NCBI GenBank assembly: GCA_041389525.1
Contig: JAWKRR010000101.1
Location: 1-11,835 of the forward strand
Source of the DNA: JACKFB01 sp041389525
GTDB lineage: Bacteria > Myxococcota_A > UBA9042 > PHBI01 > JACKFB01
Length of the DNA: 11,835 nucleotides
Direction: 5' to 3'
Positions 5,745 to 11,835 of the stretch are shown piece by piece. The first letter of the stretch is position 1. Every line of letters starts with the position of its first letter. A program made the translations under genes and the position numbers. A model generated the notes under the pieces. It was not told the origin of the DNA. It searched no databases and was given only the letters and a program-made list of their open reading frames with translations.

Positions 5745-6505
5745 AACTGCTCACCGCGCGCTTTCTGGATGGCTGTCGCCTTCCGCATCCCAAGTCGCGC
5801 GCCGCTGCCGGCTCGCGACTTGGGGTGCGGCTCGGCGTGGCGCAGCACTCCGAAGTCCTGGACTACCTGCCACGCCGCCGCGAATGAGCACCCGGCGCGC
5901 CGGGCGGCTTCGGCGGCGGTGATGGTCGGGTCGTCCTCAAGAACGGTCCAGACGTCAGCGCGCCAGGTCGGGCCCATTCGGACTCGGTTTCGATACCCGG
6001 CGTGTTGGCGGGCGAGGGCCTCGGGCGGGAGCACGTCGGCCTCGCGGTCACGGAGCGTGCCGGCGGGGACGCGCAGCGCGGAGCCGGCAAAGCGTGCGTC
6101 CTCGCCGCGACGCGCGAGCTGGAAGTCGGTGCCCACCGGCAGCAGGTCGATCACGGGGCCTTCGTAGAGCTTGGGAAGCCGCGCAAAGCGGCGGTCCTTG
6201 CGAAACCACGTCGCGATCGCGGCCCAGTAGGCGTGGACCCGCTCGGAGGGGTGGTCGGCCACGCAGCGGATGAGCCGGTCGGCGTTGATGTGCGCGCGGT
6301 GGACGCCGAGCCAGGTCGTGAGCACCGCCAGTACGCGTAGGTCCTGCTCCTCCATGCCCAGGGCAGAGGCGTGGACGAGCGTCTCCTCGATCCGCGCATC
6401 GCGGTCGGGCTCCGCGGCGAAGTTCATCCCGACGCCCGCCATGTGTCGGGTCAGGGCGGCGTCCTCTGGGCGCTCTCCGATGGCTCTCACCCGACTAAAC
6501 GCCAT
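5741..6505 (-). CDS. Helix-turn-helix protein, 254 aa, partner of the DUF6036-like nucleotidyltransferase
   Basis: The N-terminal two-thirds form a helical domain (LRVLAVLTTWLGVHRAHINA at about 56-75, AYWAAIATWFRKDRRFARLP at about 92-111). Residues about 192-221 (TITAAEAARRAGCSFAAAWQ, then VVQDFG) read as a helix-turn-helix, and the tail is basic (GMRKATAIQKAR). A DNA-binding antitoxin or autoregulator role for the nucleotidyltransferase is an inference from order, coupling and the DNA-binding motif. The start is the ATG at 6505, with GGGAGG 7 nt upstream; it overlaps the previous stop by 11 nt. A longer frame to 6598 exists but lies inside the upstream gene and lacks support. The 3' end contains a dispersed repeat and an 11-bp inverted repeat. 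Confidence 0.8.
   Translation of the reverse strand: MAFSRVRAIGERPEDAALTRHMAGVGMNFAAEPDRDARIEETLVHASALGMEEQDLRVLAVLTTWLGVHRAHINADRLIRCVADHPSERVHAYWAAIATWFRKDRRFARLPKLYEGPVIDLLPVGTDFQLARRGEDARFAGSALRVPAGTLRDREADVLPPEALARQHAGYRNRVRMGPTWRADVWTVLEDDPTITAAEAARRAGCSFAAAWQVVQDFGVLRHAEPHPKSRAGSGARLGMRKATAIQKARGEQL
5770..5824. repeat. Dispersed repeat right copy with adjoining 11-bp inverted repeat
   Basis: Bases 5770-5792 are identical to 2686-2708, and similarity continues to about 5810. Overlapping this, CCCAAGTCGCG (5789-5799) and CGCGACTTGGG (5814-5824) form a perfect 11-bp stem with a 14-nt loop. The left copy does not keep the stem. The element encodes the last 30 or so residues of the helix-turn-helix protein, so it may have been inserted there and supplied a new C-terminus. 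Confidence 0.65.
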
Positions 6506-7034
6506 GGCCGAGCCTCCCGCGCAGGTCGTCGAGGGTAGCGCTGACGTGGGCGGGCCACATCGGATTGGCATCTTGCTGGACCAGCCAGGGCTGCGCATCT
6601 GCGAGCTCGGCGGCGGTCGGGGCGAGGGCGAGGCAGTCGACCAAATCGGTGCCCCGGTCGCAGAGGGCGAAGAGCTTTGTCTTGAGCAGGTCGGGCCGAC
6701 CCAGCGTGGTCAGTCGAAGCGCCGCGCCTTCGAAGACAGGGCGGACTCGGAGTCGCCAGCCGGGAGGTAGCACAGCGGCGAGCTGTATCGGCCCGTTGTT
6801 GAGCCAATCGTCGGCGAGGCCGACACCCTCGCGGCGAAAGTGCGCGGCGAAGTCTCGCGAGGCCTGCGCGATCTCCTCGGGCAGCGCAGGGTCGAGGACG
6901 TCGACGTCCCGGGTCTGGCGGTCGGTGATGCCGAGCAACGCGAGCGCGGAGCCTCCCACCACGATGGCCTCAAGGCACAACGCGCGGTCGCGGAGCCAAG
7001 CGTCGAACGCCTCGACTGTGGGGCGCGGCATCAT
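6495..7034 (-). CDS. DUF6036-like nucleotidyltransferase, 179 aa (probable toxin or modifying enzyme)
   Basis: A minimal nucleotidyltransferase fold is visible. VVGGSALALLG carries the GGS motif (residues 27-29). TRDVDVLDP supplies the D43-x-D45 metal ligands. LGRPDLLKTKLFALCDRGTDLVDC (about 111-134) matches the lysine/aspartate block seen in DUF6036 and AbiEii-like proteins (K118, K120, D126, D130, D133). Such enzymes transfer nucleotides to protein or RNA targets, and several are toxins of toxin-antitoxin pairs; the target here is unknown. It is the first gene of a three-gene coupled operon. The start is the first of two adjacent ATGs, with GGAGG 9 nt upstream. Compared with AbiEii it is short and lacks the large C-terminal domain. 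Confidence 0.85.
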   Translation of the reverse strand: MMPRPTVEAFDAWLRDRALCLEAIVVGGSALALLGITDRQTRDVDVLDPALPEEIAQASRDFAAHFRREGVGLADDWLNNGPIQLAAVLPPGWRLRVRPVFEGAALRLTTLGRPDLLKTKLFALCDRGTDLVDCLALAPTAAELADAQPWLVQQDANPMWPAHVSATLDDLRGRLGHGV

Positions 7035-7051
7035 GTTGGGGGCCCTCCAAG

Positions 7052-7070
7052 GTATCGGAACAACCGATAC
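7052..7070. promoter_or_regulatory. Perfect dyad over the predicted transcription start, candidate operator
   Basis: GTATCGG (7052-7058) and CCGATAC (7064-7070) are perfect arms around a 5-nt spacer. The dyad begins 3 nt downstream of the -10 box of the operon promoter and ends just before the ribosome site. That is a typical position for autorepression of a toxin-antitoxin operon; the helix-turn-helix partner is the obvious candidate ligand, by inference. Confidence 0.65.
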
Positions 7071-7073
7071 TCG

Positions 7074-7101
7074 ATTCTATGCCCCTCCCAACCCGAGTCA
7101 A
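7074..7101 (-). promoter_or_regulatory. Sigma-70-type promoter of the nucleotidyltransferase operon
   Basis: On the minus strand TTGACT (7101-7096) is followed after exactly 16 nt by TAGAAT (7079-7074). Each hexamer matches five of six consensus bases. The expected start of transcription falls near 7067, about 33 nt before the ATG and inside the dyad. Confidence 0.65.
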
Positions 7102-7168
7102 GCAGGTGGCCAGCCGCAACCCAGGTCGCGGCGCCCGGTACCATCGCGATTCATGGGAGGACGGAGGG

Positions 7169-7192
7169 TGAGGAGTAGGGGAGTAGGGGTCA
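7169..7192. repeat. Direct repeat, right copy, with internal 8-nt duplication
   Basis: This copy matches 5728-5743 except that AGTAGGGG is present twice in tandem. It lies upstream of the operon promoter in the 265-nt gap before the RCC1 gene. GGGGTCA appears again at 7227-7233, so part of this gap is repetitive. Confidence 0.7.
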
Positions 7193-7299
7193 AGCCTGCT
7201 CGCTTCTCACTTCCTGTAGAGCAAACGGGGTCACCTATCGAGCAGACGCCTAGTGTCTTCGCGCGGGCTTGCGAATCTACGCTCTCCGGGCGGAACGCG

Positions 7300-10200
7300 T
7301 CATGGCAGATAGCGGATGTCGCGCGGGGTGTGGCTGTCCGTGAACTGGCTCGGATCGCTCTCCGTCTCGACGACGCCCCAGCACCTCACGCGGCCGTCGG
7401 CGATGAGGACACAGACTGCGGGGCCTGCGGTCCGCTCGATCGAGACGTCGATGGCGTAGTCGACGTTCGTGAGGTCCACGCCGAGATCGAAGTCGGCTGG
7501 ATTCTTCTTATAGTGCCACAATCCCTCAAGTATGCCGAGGAGGGTACCTGCTTGGCCCCAGCCTTGAAGCCGACCGTTGCTGCGAAGGCCGATGATCGCT
7601 AGGTTTCCGGCACTCTCGACCATGACGATGTCCCGAAAGGCGACGAGCCGAGTGGGCACATTGAGGGTCCAGTAGCCGCTCGGCAAGAGGCTGAGCAGGT
7701 AGTCCCAAATCCAGAGCGAGCCGTCGCCCTTGACCGCGTTCAGTCCGCCATCGGAGCCGAGGTAGACAACCCGATCCACGCCGGCCTCGACGGCGTCCGG
7801 GACGGCGGTCATCTGGGACGTGTCCCAGAGATGCATCCGCCCGTCGGCGGCCACGTAGCGGCCGACATTCGCAACGCCGATGACGTCGCGCGCGCCTTCA
7901 ACACGGGCGGGTACATCGTACCAACACCACAGACTCCCGTTGCTCTGACCGGCGCATGTGCGATCTAGCGGTGCACCCTGTCCCGTCGCGAAGGCATCGC
8001 CAAAACTCTGCACATGGACCGGGATGTACGGCGGTTGTGGGTTCGCGCCGCCGCCGAGGTGCGTCGCGCCCCAGCAGCGCATCCTGCCGTCCGCCAAGAT
8101 CACACACGTCCTCCTGGAAAGGCCAACGCCGCGTACGCTCTTCTGCACATCGTCGACCCCGACCGCAAATCCTTCGGCGGGCGCCCACGCGCCCGCCGAA
8201 GACCAGTTGCCGAGTGCATTGCCCTGGTTGCGCCCCCAACACCGCGCCGTGCCGTCAGAGAGCACGGCGCAAGTGCTATTCGAACCCATGATGTCAATCG
8301 GGCCGGTAAGGCCGATGAGTCCCTCCACGGCGTAGGGTGGTGCCGCCACATCGCCGGGAGGCAGCGCCAGTTCCTGACACCAGATTCGCCCCTCGCCATC
8401 CCGCGCGCACATGCGCTCACCCACATCGAAGCAGTCGAGAGGCTCAAACCCCGGCAGGACCTCGGGATCCGGCCGCCCGTCGCCCCAGCACCGAAGCGTG
8501 CCGTCGCCGATCCGCGCGCAGGTTGAGGACTCGCCCGCCTCGATCGCCGACACGCGGTCGACCCCCGGCACGACCAGCGGCAAGGGCTCGATCTCGGCCG
8601 ACTCCACCGACCCCAGTTGACCTTCGAGGTTCGCACCCCAGCAGGATACCGTGCCGTCGCCGTGACGCGCGCAGGTGTGCCCTACACCGGCCGCCACGTC
8701 TGTCATCCGTTCGAGCGCCTCGACCGTCGCCCAGGCGCTTCGGCCCTCGAAGTCGCCGTGGCCGAGCTGGCCGGAGTCGCCTCGGCCCCAGCAGGCGACG
8801 AGGCCGTCGGCGGCCACGACGCAGGTGTGCTCGGCGCCGCAAGCCACGTCTTTTACGTAGGCGGCGCCTGATACTTCGACGGGTCCGAGTCGGTCCTCGA
8901 AGCTAGCGTCGCCGAGCTGGCCACGGTCGTTCGCACCCCAGCAACGCATGGTGCCGTCGCCCAAGATGGCGCAGGTGTGGCCGTCGCCCGCGGACAGCGC
9001 CTTCACGAAGCCGAGGTCCGCGACCACCACAGGGACAGTCGAGTCGTCGGTCGTGCCGTCGCCGAGCTGCCCGCGCTCGTTTCTACCCCAGCAACGCACG
9101 GTGCCGTCGGCGATGGCCGCGCACGTGTGGTCGGCGCCGGCCGCGACAAGTTTCACCAGCTCGAGCCCCACGACTGGCGCCGCGACGTCACGCGAGTCGG
9201 TCGTCCCGTCGCCGAGCTGCCCGAACGCGTTGGCCCCCCAACAGCGCACGGTGCCCCGCGCCATCAGCGCGCAAGCGTGTCCCCCGCCGACCGTCACCGC
9301 CTTCGCCGCATGGTTCCCGGGTGTGAGCGCGGTCGCCTCGACGAGGTTGCCATCAAGATTCCCCGCCTCATCCCGAGCCCGCACCACGAAGAAATACCGC
9401 GTGTTCTCCTCAAGCCCCTCGACGAGATGCTCGACGACGCCAGCCGCGCTCACGTCGCCGACGACCCAAGGCACGCAAGCCCCCTTCGCCACGCGCGACT
9501 CCGAGATGCACACCTCGTAGACGATGTCCTCGGGCCACGAGACGTCATCCTCGGCCGCGTCCCAGGTCAGCAAGACCTCGATCGTCGACACCGCCTCCGC
9601 GCTGACCACGCCCCCGAAGAGCGGCGCCACCAGATCGCCAAGCGGCCCGCCGTCCCCGTCGGCGTTGTCGGCATCGGCGATGTCCGGCTCGGCGATGTCC
9701 GGCTCGGGCTCCTCGACATCGGGCTCCGGCTCAGCGACCAGGTCGGGCTCGGGGTCAGCAACGTCGGGTTCCAAGTCGGGCTCGCCGGCGACGTCGGGCT
9801 CAAGCTCGGCCTCCACGTCCGGCTCGGGCTCCGCGACGGCGTCGGGCTCGGTGATCGCGTCCGGCTCTGACTCCGCGACGGCGTCGGGGCCGGCGCCGGG
9901 GTCCGGCTGGGGTTCGGCGACGAGGTCGGGTCCGATCGCCGCGTCCGGGTCCGGCTCGGCCACGGTGTTCGCGTCGGGCGGCTCGGGCGTGTCTTCAGCG
10001 GTGTCGGGCTCGGGGTCGGGCGCCGCGTCCGGCGTGGCGGCGTCGGAGTCGGCCGCCTGCTCGTCGAGCACATCGGCCTCGTGGCCCGCCTCGGTCACGT
10101 CAGGTGCTAGATGATCCGCGTCGCTCAGCGTGTCCGAGGCGGCGGTGTCCTCGGCGAGCGCGCCGTCCGGTCCGTCGGCGATCTGCGCGTCGACGGACTG

Positions 10201-10419
10201 CACCTCGTGCGTGTCGCCGGCCACCGACGACGCGGCGCACCCCAGGGCCCCGCTCATCAGCGCGGCCAGCGCGAGGGCTGCTGCGACTTCGACGCGGACG
10301 TGCGCCGCCGACTGAGCCACGCACCACAACCAACGGAAAACGCCCCGCGCCGTGGGCCTGGTCGGTCCCCGCGCTGGCGGACGGGGAGTCGGCAAATCGT
10401 GGAGGCGGCGAGCGCGCAT
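7300..10419 (-). CDS. RCC1-repeat surface lipoprotein with Asp/Glu/Pro-rich linker and fibronectin III domain, 1039 aa
   Basis: Probably an exported lipoprotein: a long n-region, a hydrophobic core (AAALALAALMSGALGC) and a lipobox-like ALGC with C61. An Asp/Glu/Pro/Ala-rich linker (62-258) probably spans away from the membrane. A fibronectin type III domain follows (about 259-368: IEVLLTWDAAEDDVSW, RYFFVVRARDEAGN). The rest is 14 RCC1-type units, many with C-x9-C next to CWG, as in TCAAIADGTVRCWG. Units 11 to 13 lack the cysteine pair; unit 14 is again canonical. Bacterial RCC1 proteins of this kind are usually envelope proteins of unknown ligand, so function is not assigned. The ATG at 10419 has GAGGA 5 nt upstream and was preferred over a TTG at 10479. 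No operon partner is seen. Confidence 0.9.
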   Translation of the reverse strand: MRARRLHDLPTPRPPARGPTRPTARGVFRWLWCVAQSAAHVRVEVAAALALAALMSGALGCAASSVAGDTHEVQSVDAQIADGPDGALAEDTAASDTLSDADHLAPDVTEAGHEADVLDEQAADSDAATPDAAPDPEPDTAEDTPEPPDANTVAEPDPDAAIGPDLVAEPQPDPGAGPDAVAESEPDAITEPDAVAEPEPDVEAELEPDVAGEPDLEPDVADPEPDLVAEPEPDVEEPEPDIAEPDIADADNADGDGGPLGDLVAPLFGGVVSAEAVSTIEVLLTWDAAEDDVSWPEDIVYEVCISESRVAKGACVPWVVGDVSAAGVVEHLVEGLEENTRYFFVVRARDEAGNLDGNLVEATALTPGNHAAKAVTVGGGHACALMARGTVRCWGANAFGQLGDGTTDSRDVAAPVVGLELVKLVAAGADHTCAAIADGTVRCWGRNERGQLGDGTTDDSTVPVVVADLGFVKALSAGDGHTCAILGDGTMRCWGANDRGQLGDASFEDRLGPVEVSGAAYVKDVACGAEHTCVVAADGLVACWGRGDSGQLGHGDFEGRSAWATVEALERMTDVAAGVGHTCARHGDGTVSCWGANLEGQLGSVESAEIEPLPLVVPGVDRVSAIEAGESSTCARIGDGTLRCWGDGRPDPEVLPGFEPLDCFDVGERMCARDGEGRIWCQELALPPGDVAAPPYAVEGLIGLTGPIDIMGSNSTCAVLSDGTARCWGRNQGNALGNWSSAGAWAPAEGFAVGVDDVQKSVRGVGLSRRTCVILADGRMRCWGATHLGGGANPQPPYIPVHVQSFGDAFATGQGAPLDRTCAGQSNGSLWCWYDVPARVEGARDVIGVANVGRYVAADGRMHLWDTSQMTAVPDAVEAGVDRVVYLGSDGGLNAVKGDGSLWIWDYLLSLLPSGYWTLNVPTRLVAFRDIVMVESAGNLAIIGLRSNGRLQGWGQAGTLLGILEGLWHYKKNPADFDLGVDLTNVDYAIDVSIERTAGPAVCVLIADGRVRCWGVVETESDPSQFTDSHTPRDIRYLP
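9646..10236 (-). repeat. Low-complexity Asp/Glu/Pro/Ala/Val coding repeat
   Basis: This stretch encodes degenerate units such as AEPEPDV and EPDAVAE, highly acidic and almost free of aromatic residues. The DNA repeats variants of GTCGGGCTC and TCCGGCTC. It forms the linker of the RCC1 lipoprotein and is likely prone to length change by slippage. Confidence 0.85.
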
Positions 10420-10696
10420 GAACTTCCTCGGCGAAGCAAACTCCCACAAGGCGGTCGGGCGGGACCTGCGATCGGGCAAGTTAGCTGTGTTCGGTCACAA
10501 CCCGATGCCAAATCGTCGGCGGTGCGACGGCTTCGTGTAATCCGCCGAGCCTCCGCGCCGTGCCTTGCCGCACAGGCTCGACTCCGGAAATCCCAGGCGC
10601 CGACTGGATTCGCGGCGATTCGCGACCTCGCGACCCGACGCGTGGACGCCAGCTCGCGCGCCCCCGGCGTGCGTGACCCGGGCGGGCGATATACGC

Positions 10697-10726
10697 TTGA
10701 CGCGGCCCTGAGTGGGACGCTATTAG
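10697..10726 (+). promoter_or_regulatory. Promoter of the tRNA-Lys / tRNA-Glu pair
   Basis: TTGACG (10697-10702), an 18-nt spacer and TATTAG (10721-10726) lie 11 nt before tRNA-Lys. The following GCCCGGGC is a GC-rich discriminator, as is usual for stable-RNA promoters under stringent control. Confidence 0.6.
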
Positions 10727-10737
10727 GCCCGGGCTTC

Positions 10738-10810
10738 GGGCCGATAGCTCAGTTGGTAGAGCACCGGACTTTTAATCCGAGGGTCGTGGGTTCGACTCCC
10801 GCTCGGCTCA
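10738..10810 (+). tRNA. tRNA-Lys (anticodon TTT)
   Basis: The cloverleaf is complete at 73 nt: acceptor GGGCCGA/TCGGCTC with one G-T pair, D arm GCTC/GAGC, anticodon loop CTTTTAA (anticodon at 10771-10773), 5-nt variable loop, T loop TTCGACT. The discriminator is A and CCA is not encoded. The anticodon stem CCGGA/TCCGA has a C-A mismatch at its outer pair (10764 and 10780). Confidence 0.93.
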
Positions 10811-10840
10811 CATCTCCGGTGCCCGTCCAGGTTAGGTTGG

Positions 10841-10916
10841 GTCCCCATCGTCTAGTGGCCCAGGACGCTGGCCTTTCAAGCCGGTAACGCGGGTTCGAAC
10901 CCCGCTGGGGACGCCA
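10841..10916 (+). tRNA. tRNA-Glu (anticodon TTC)
   Basis: The cloverleaf has acceptor GTCCCCA/TGGGGAC, D arm GTCT/GGAC, anticodon stem CTGGC/GCCGG with loop CTTTCAA (anticodon at 10875-10877), and T arm GCGGG TTCGAAC CCCGC. The discriminator is G and CCA is encoded (10914-10916). It lies 30 nt after tRNA-Lys and is probably co-transcribed with it. Confidence 0.95.
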
Positions 10917-10921
10917 AAGTG

Positions 10922-10954
10922 GGAGGGGCGCTTCGGGAAACCGGGCGCCCCTCC
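10922..10954. terminator. GC-rich hairpin between convergent tRNA and tsaC transcripts
   Basis: GGAGGGGCGC (10922-10931) pairs perfectly with GCGCCCCTCC (10945-10954), with an inner CGG GAAA CCG. There is no good T-run on either side. Its position, 5 nt after tRNA-Glu and 9 nt after the end of tsaC, suits a bidirectional terminator. Confidence 0.7.
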
Positions 10955-10963
10955 TGCTACTCA

Positions 10964-11835
10964 TCACCCACCGCCGCGTAGGCGCTGGCGTATCGCTTGG
11001 CCCCACGCGGTCGGGCCCGGATCCGCCACCAGCACGCGGTCCAGGCCCAGGGCGTCGGCTTCCCGCAGCCGGGCGTAGAACTCGCGGGCTCGCGCGGCCT
11101 CGTCGTCGGGGATCGCCACGTGCCGCGCGCCGGCGGGGGGCGGCGCCGAGAGCGGCGAGATCACCGCGCAGCGAAGGCCCTCGCTCGCTAGCTCAGCGCA
11201 GCGCGCCGCGAGGTCCGCTGCGCTGATGATCTCCGTGGGCGTCTTCGGCGAAAACGCCGTGCTGCCACCTGGGTTTTCGCTAGCCTTGAGCGACGCGCCG
11301 AGCACGGCCTCGATCGCCGCCACCGGCAGCGCGCCGACCCGCAGCACCCGCGGCGGGTCCTGCGTCAGATCGACCACCGTCGACTCGACGCCTTCCTGCG
11401 AAGCCCCTCCATCGAGCACCAGCCCGAGATCGGCTCCGAAGGCGGCACGGGCGGAGGCGGCGTCGGTCGCGCTGACCTCGCCGTGTCGGTTGGCTGACGG
11501 GGTCGCGAGCCCGCCACCGAAAGCGCGCAGCAGCGCCAGAGCGACGGGGTGTCGAGGCACGCGCACGCCCAAGGTCTGCCCGCCAGCCGTCAGCGCGTCG
11601 GGCAGCCCGGACGGCCGCGCGACCACCATGGTCAGCGGCCCGGGCCAGAACGCAGCAGCCAGGGCTCGCGCGGCGCCAGGCAGCTCCGGACACCACGCCA
11701 GCAGCGCGTCCACATCCGGCAGCAGCACCGGCAGCGGACGCCCGTCAGGCCGGCCTTTGAGCGCGAAGAGCCGCGCGATCGCGTCCGGGTTCTTCGCGTC
11801 CCCGGCGACCCCGTACACGGTCTCGGTCGGGACCC
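10964..11835 (-). CDS. tsaC: Threonylcarbamoyladenylate synthase, TsaC/Sua5 family, 5' end outside window
   Basis: The enzyme makes threonylcarbamoyl-AMP from threonine, bicarbonate and ATP, the first step of t6A synthesis at position 37 of ANN-decoding tRNAs. The visible part starts at VPTETVYGVAGDAKNPDAI, so only the N-terminal tip is missing. The YrdC-type domain continues with KGRPDGRPLPVLL, FWPGPLTMVV, LGVRVPRHP and the ATPSANRHGEVS motif, then VESTVVDL and VLRVGAL. An Ala-rich linker leads to a C-terminal Sua5 domain (CAVISPLSAPPPAGARHVAI to LREADALGLDRVLVADPGP), so it is the long Sua5 type rather than short TsaC. It is transcribed toward the tRNA pair; one of those is tRNA-Lys(TTT), a natural t6A substrate, though adjacency may be chance. 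Confidence 0.95.
   Translation of the reverse strand, partial: VPTETVYGVAGDAKNPDAIARLFALKGRPDGRPLPVLLPDVDALLAWCPELPGAARALAAAFWPGPLTMVVARPSGLPDALTAGGQTLGVRVPRHPVALALLRAFGGGLATPSANRHGEVSATDAASARAAFGADLGLVLDGGASQEGVESTVVDLTQDPPRVLRVGALPVAAIEAVLGASLKASENPGGSTAFSPKTPTEIISAADLAARCAELASEGLRCAVISPLSAPPPAGARHVAIPDDEAARAREFYARLREADALGLDRVLVADPGPTAWGQAIRQRLRGGG

Noticed and set aside
8977..9870. 297-aa plus-strand open frame within the RCC1 gene
   Set aside because: It is a mirror of the repetitive RCC1 and acidic linker coding sequence; its repetition (GLGDGVGLGD-like) derives from the opposite strand.
9646..10236. Possible CRISPR-like or satellite array in the repetitive stretch
   Set aside because: The repeats are short, degenerate, codon-phased and lack regular spacers; they encode the acidic linker of the lipoprotein.
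10111..10887. 258-aa plus-strand open frame reaching the tRNAs
   Set aside because: It runs through the lipoprotein 5' end on the opposite strand and across tRNA-Lys, so it cannot be a normal gene.

Overview
The window is GC-rich with strong G/C preference at third codon positions. Its most telling gene is a very long, Cys-paired RCC1-repeat lipoprotein behind an Asp/Glu/Pro-rich linker, a gene type common in Myxococcota and related former Deltaproteobacteria. I infer a myxobacterium-like or Bradymonadales-like chromosome, with moderate confidence. The window has two halves: an accessory, defence-like half (1 to about 7200) and a core-like half (7300 to 11835).

Accessory half. On the minus strand, a DUF1016/YhcG-type PD-(D/E)XK nuclease gene (924-2087) is followed by a 138-aa conserved hypothetical gene (389-805). 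A perfect 15-bp inverted repeat sits just ahead of the nuclease gene. Next comes a gene-poor stretch (2088-2890). It holds the 3' catalytic end of a group II intron (domains V and VI, minus strand, no reverse transcriptase visible), a small unidentified ORF, and a nested dyad immediately before a plus-strand abiEi-abiEii pair. I see nothing in 2147-2367. That pair (2891-4710, stop and start overlapping as TGATG) is a type IV toxin-antitoxin / abortive infection module. A 150-bp sequence at the very left edge is repeated directly at 4985-5134 (about 85% identical), so the nuclease and AbiE genes lie between two copies of one repeat. Between 4711 and 4834 I see nothing; 4835 to about 5041 looks like the codon-biased 3' end of an unidentified gene.

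Beyond the repeat, a minus-strand operon runs from 7034 down to 5175. Its genes are a DUF6036-like nucleotidyltransferase, a 254-aa protein with a C-terminal helix-turn-helix, and a 189-aa unknown protein. The three genes are joined by an 11-nt and a 4-nt overlap. One good promoter (TTGACT, 16 nt, TAGAAT) precedes them, with a perfect dyad over the predicted transcription start. This operon looks like a second, less studied nucleotidyltransferase-based toxin-antitoxin or defence module and is the best candidate here for an undescribed system.

Core-like half. The RCC1 lipoprotein (7300-10419, minus) carries 14 RCC1-type units, matching two seven-bladed propellers. It is divergent from a tRNA-Lys(TTT) and tRNA-Glu(TTC) pair (plus) with its own promoter. 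A 10-bp GC hairpin terminator separates the tRNAs from the convergent 3' end of a Sua5-type threonylcarbamoyladenylate synthase gene (minus). That gene runs off the right edge. Between 10420 and 10737 the only supported feature is the tRNA promoter. All database-dependent statements rest on recalled family patterns; no search was run.
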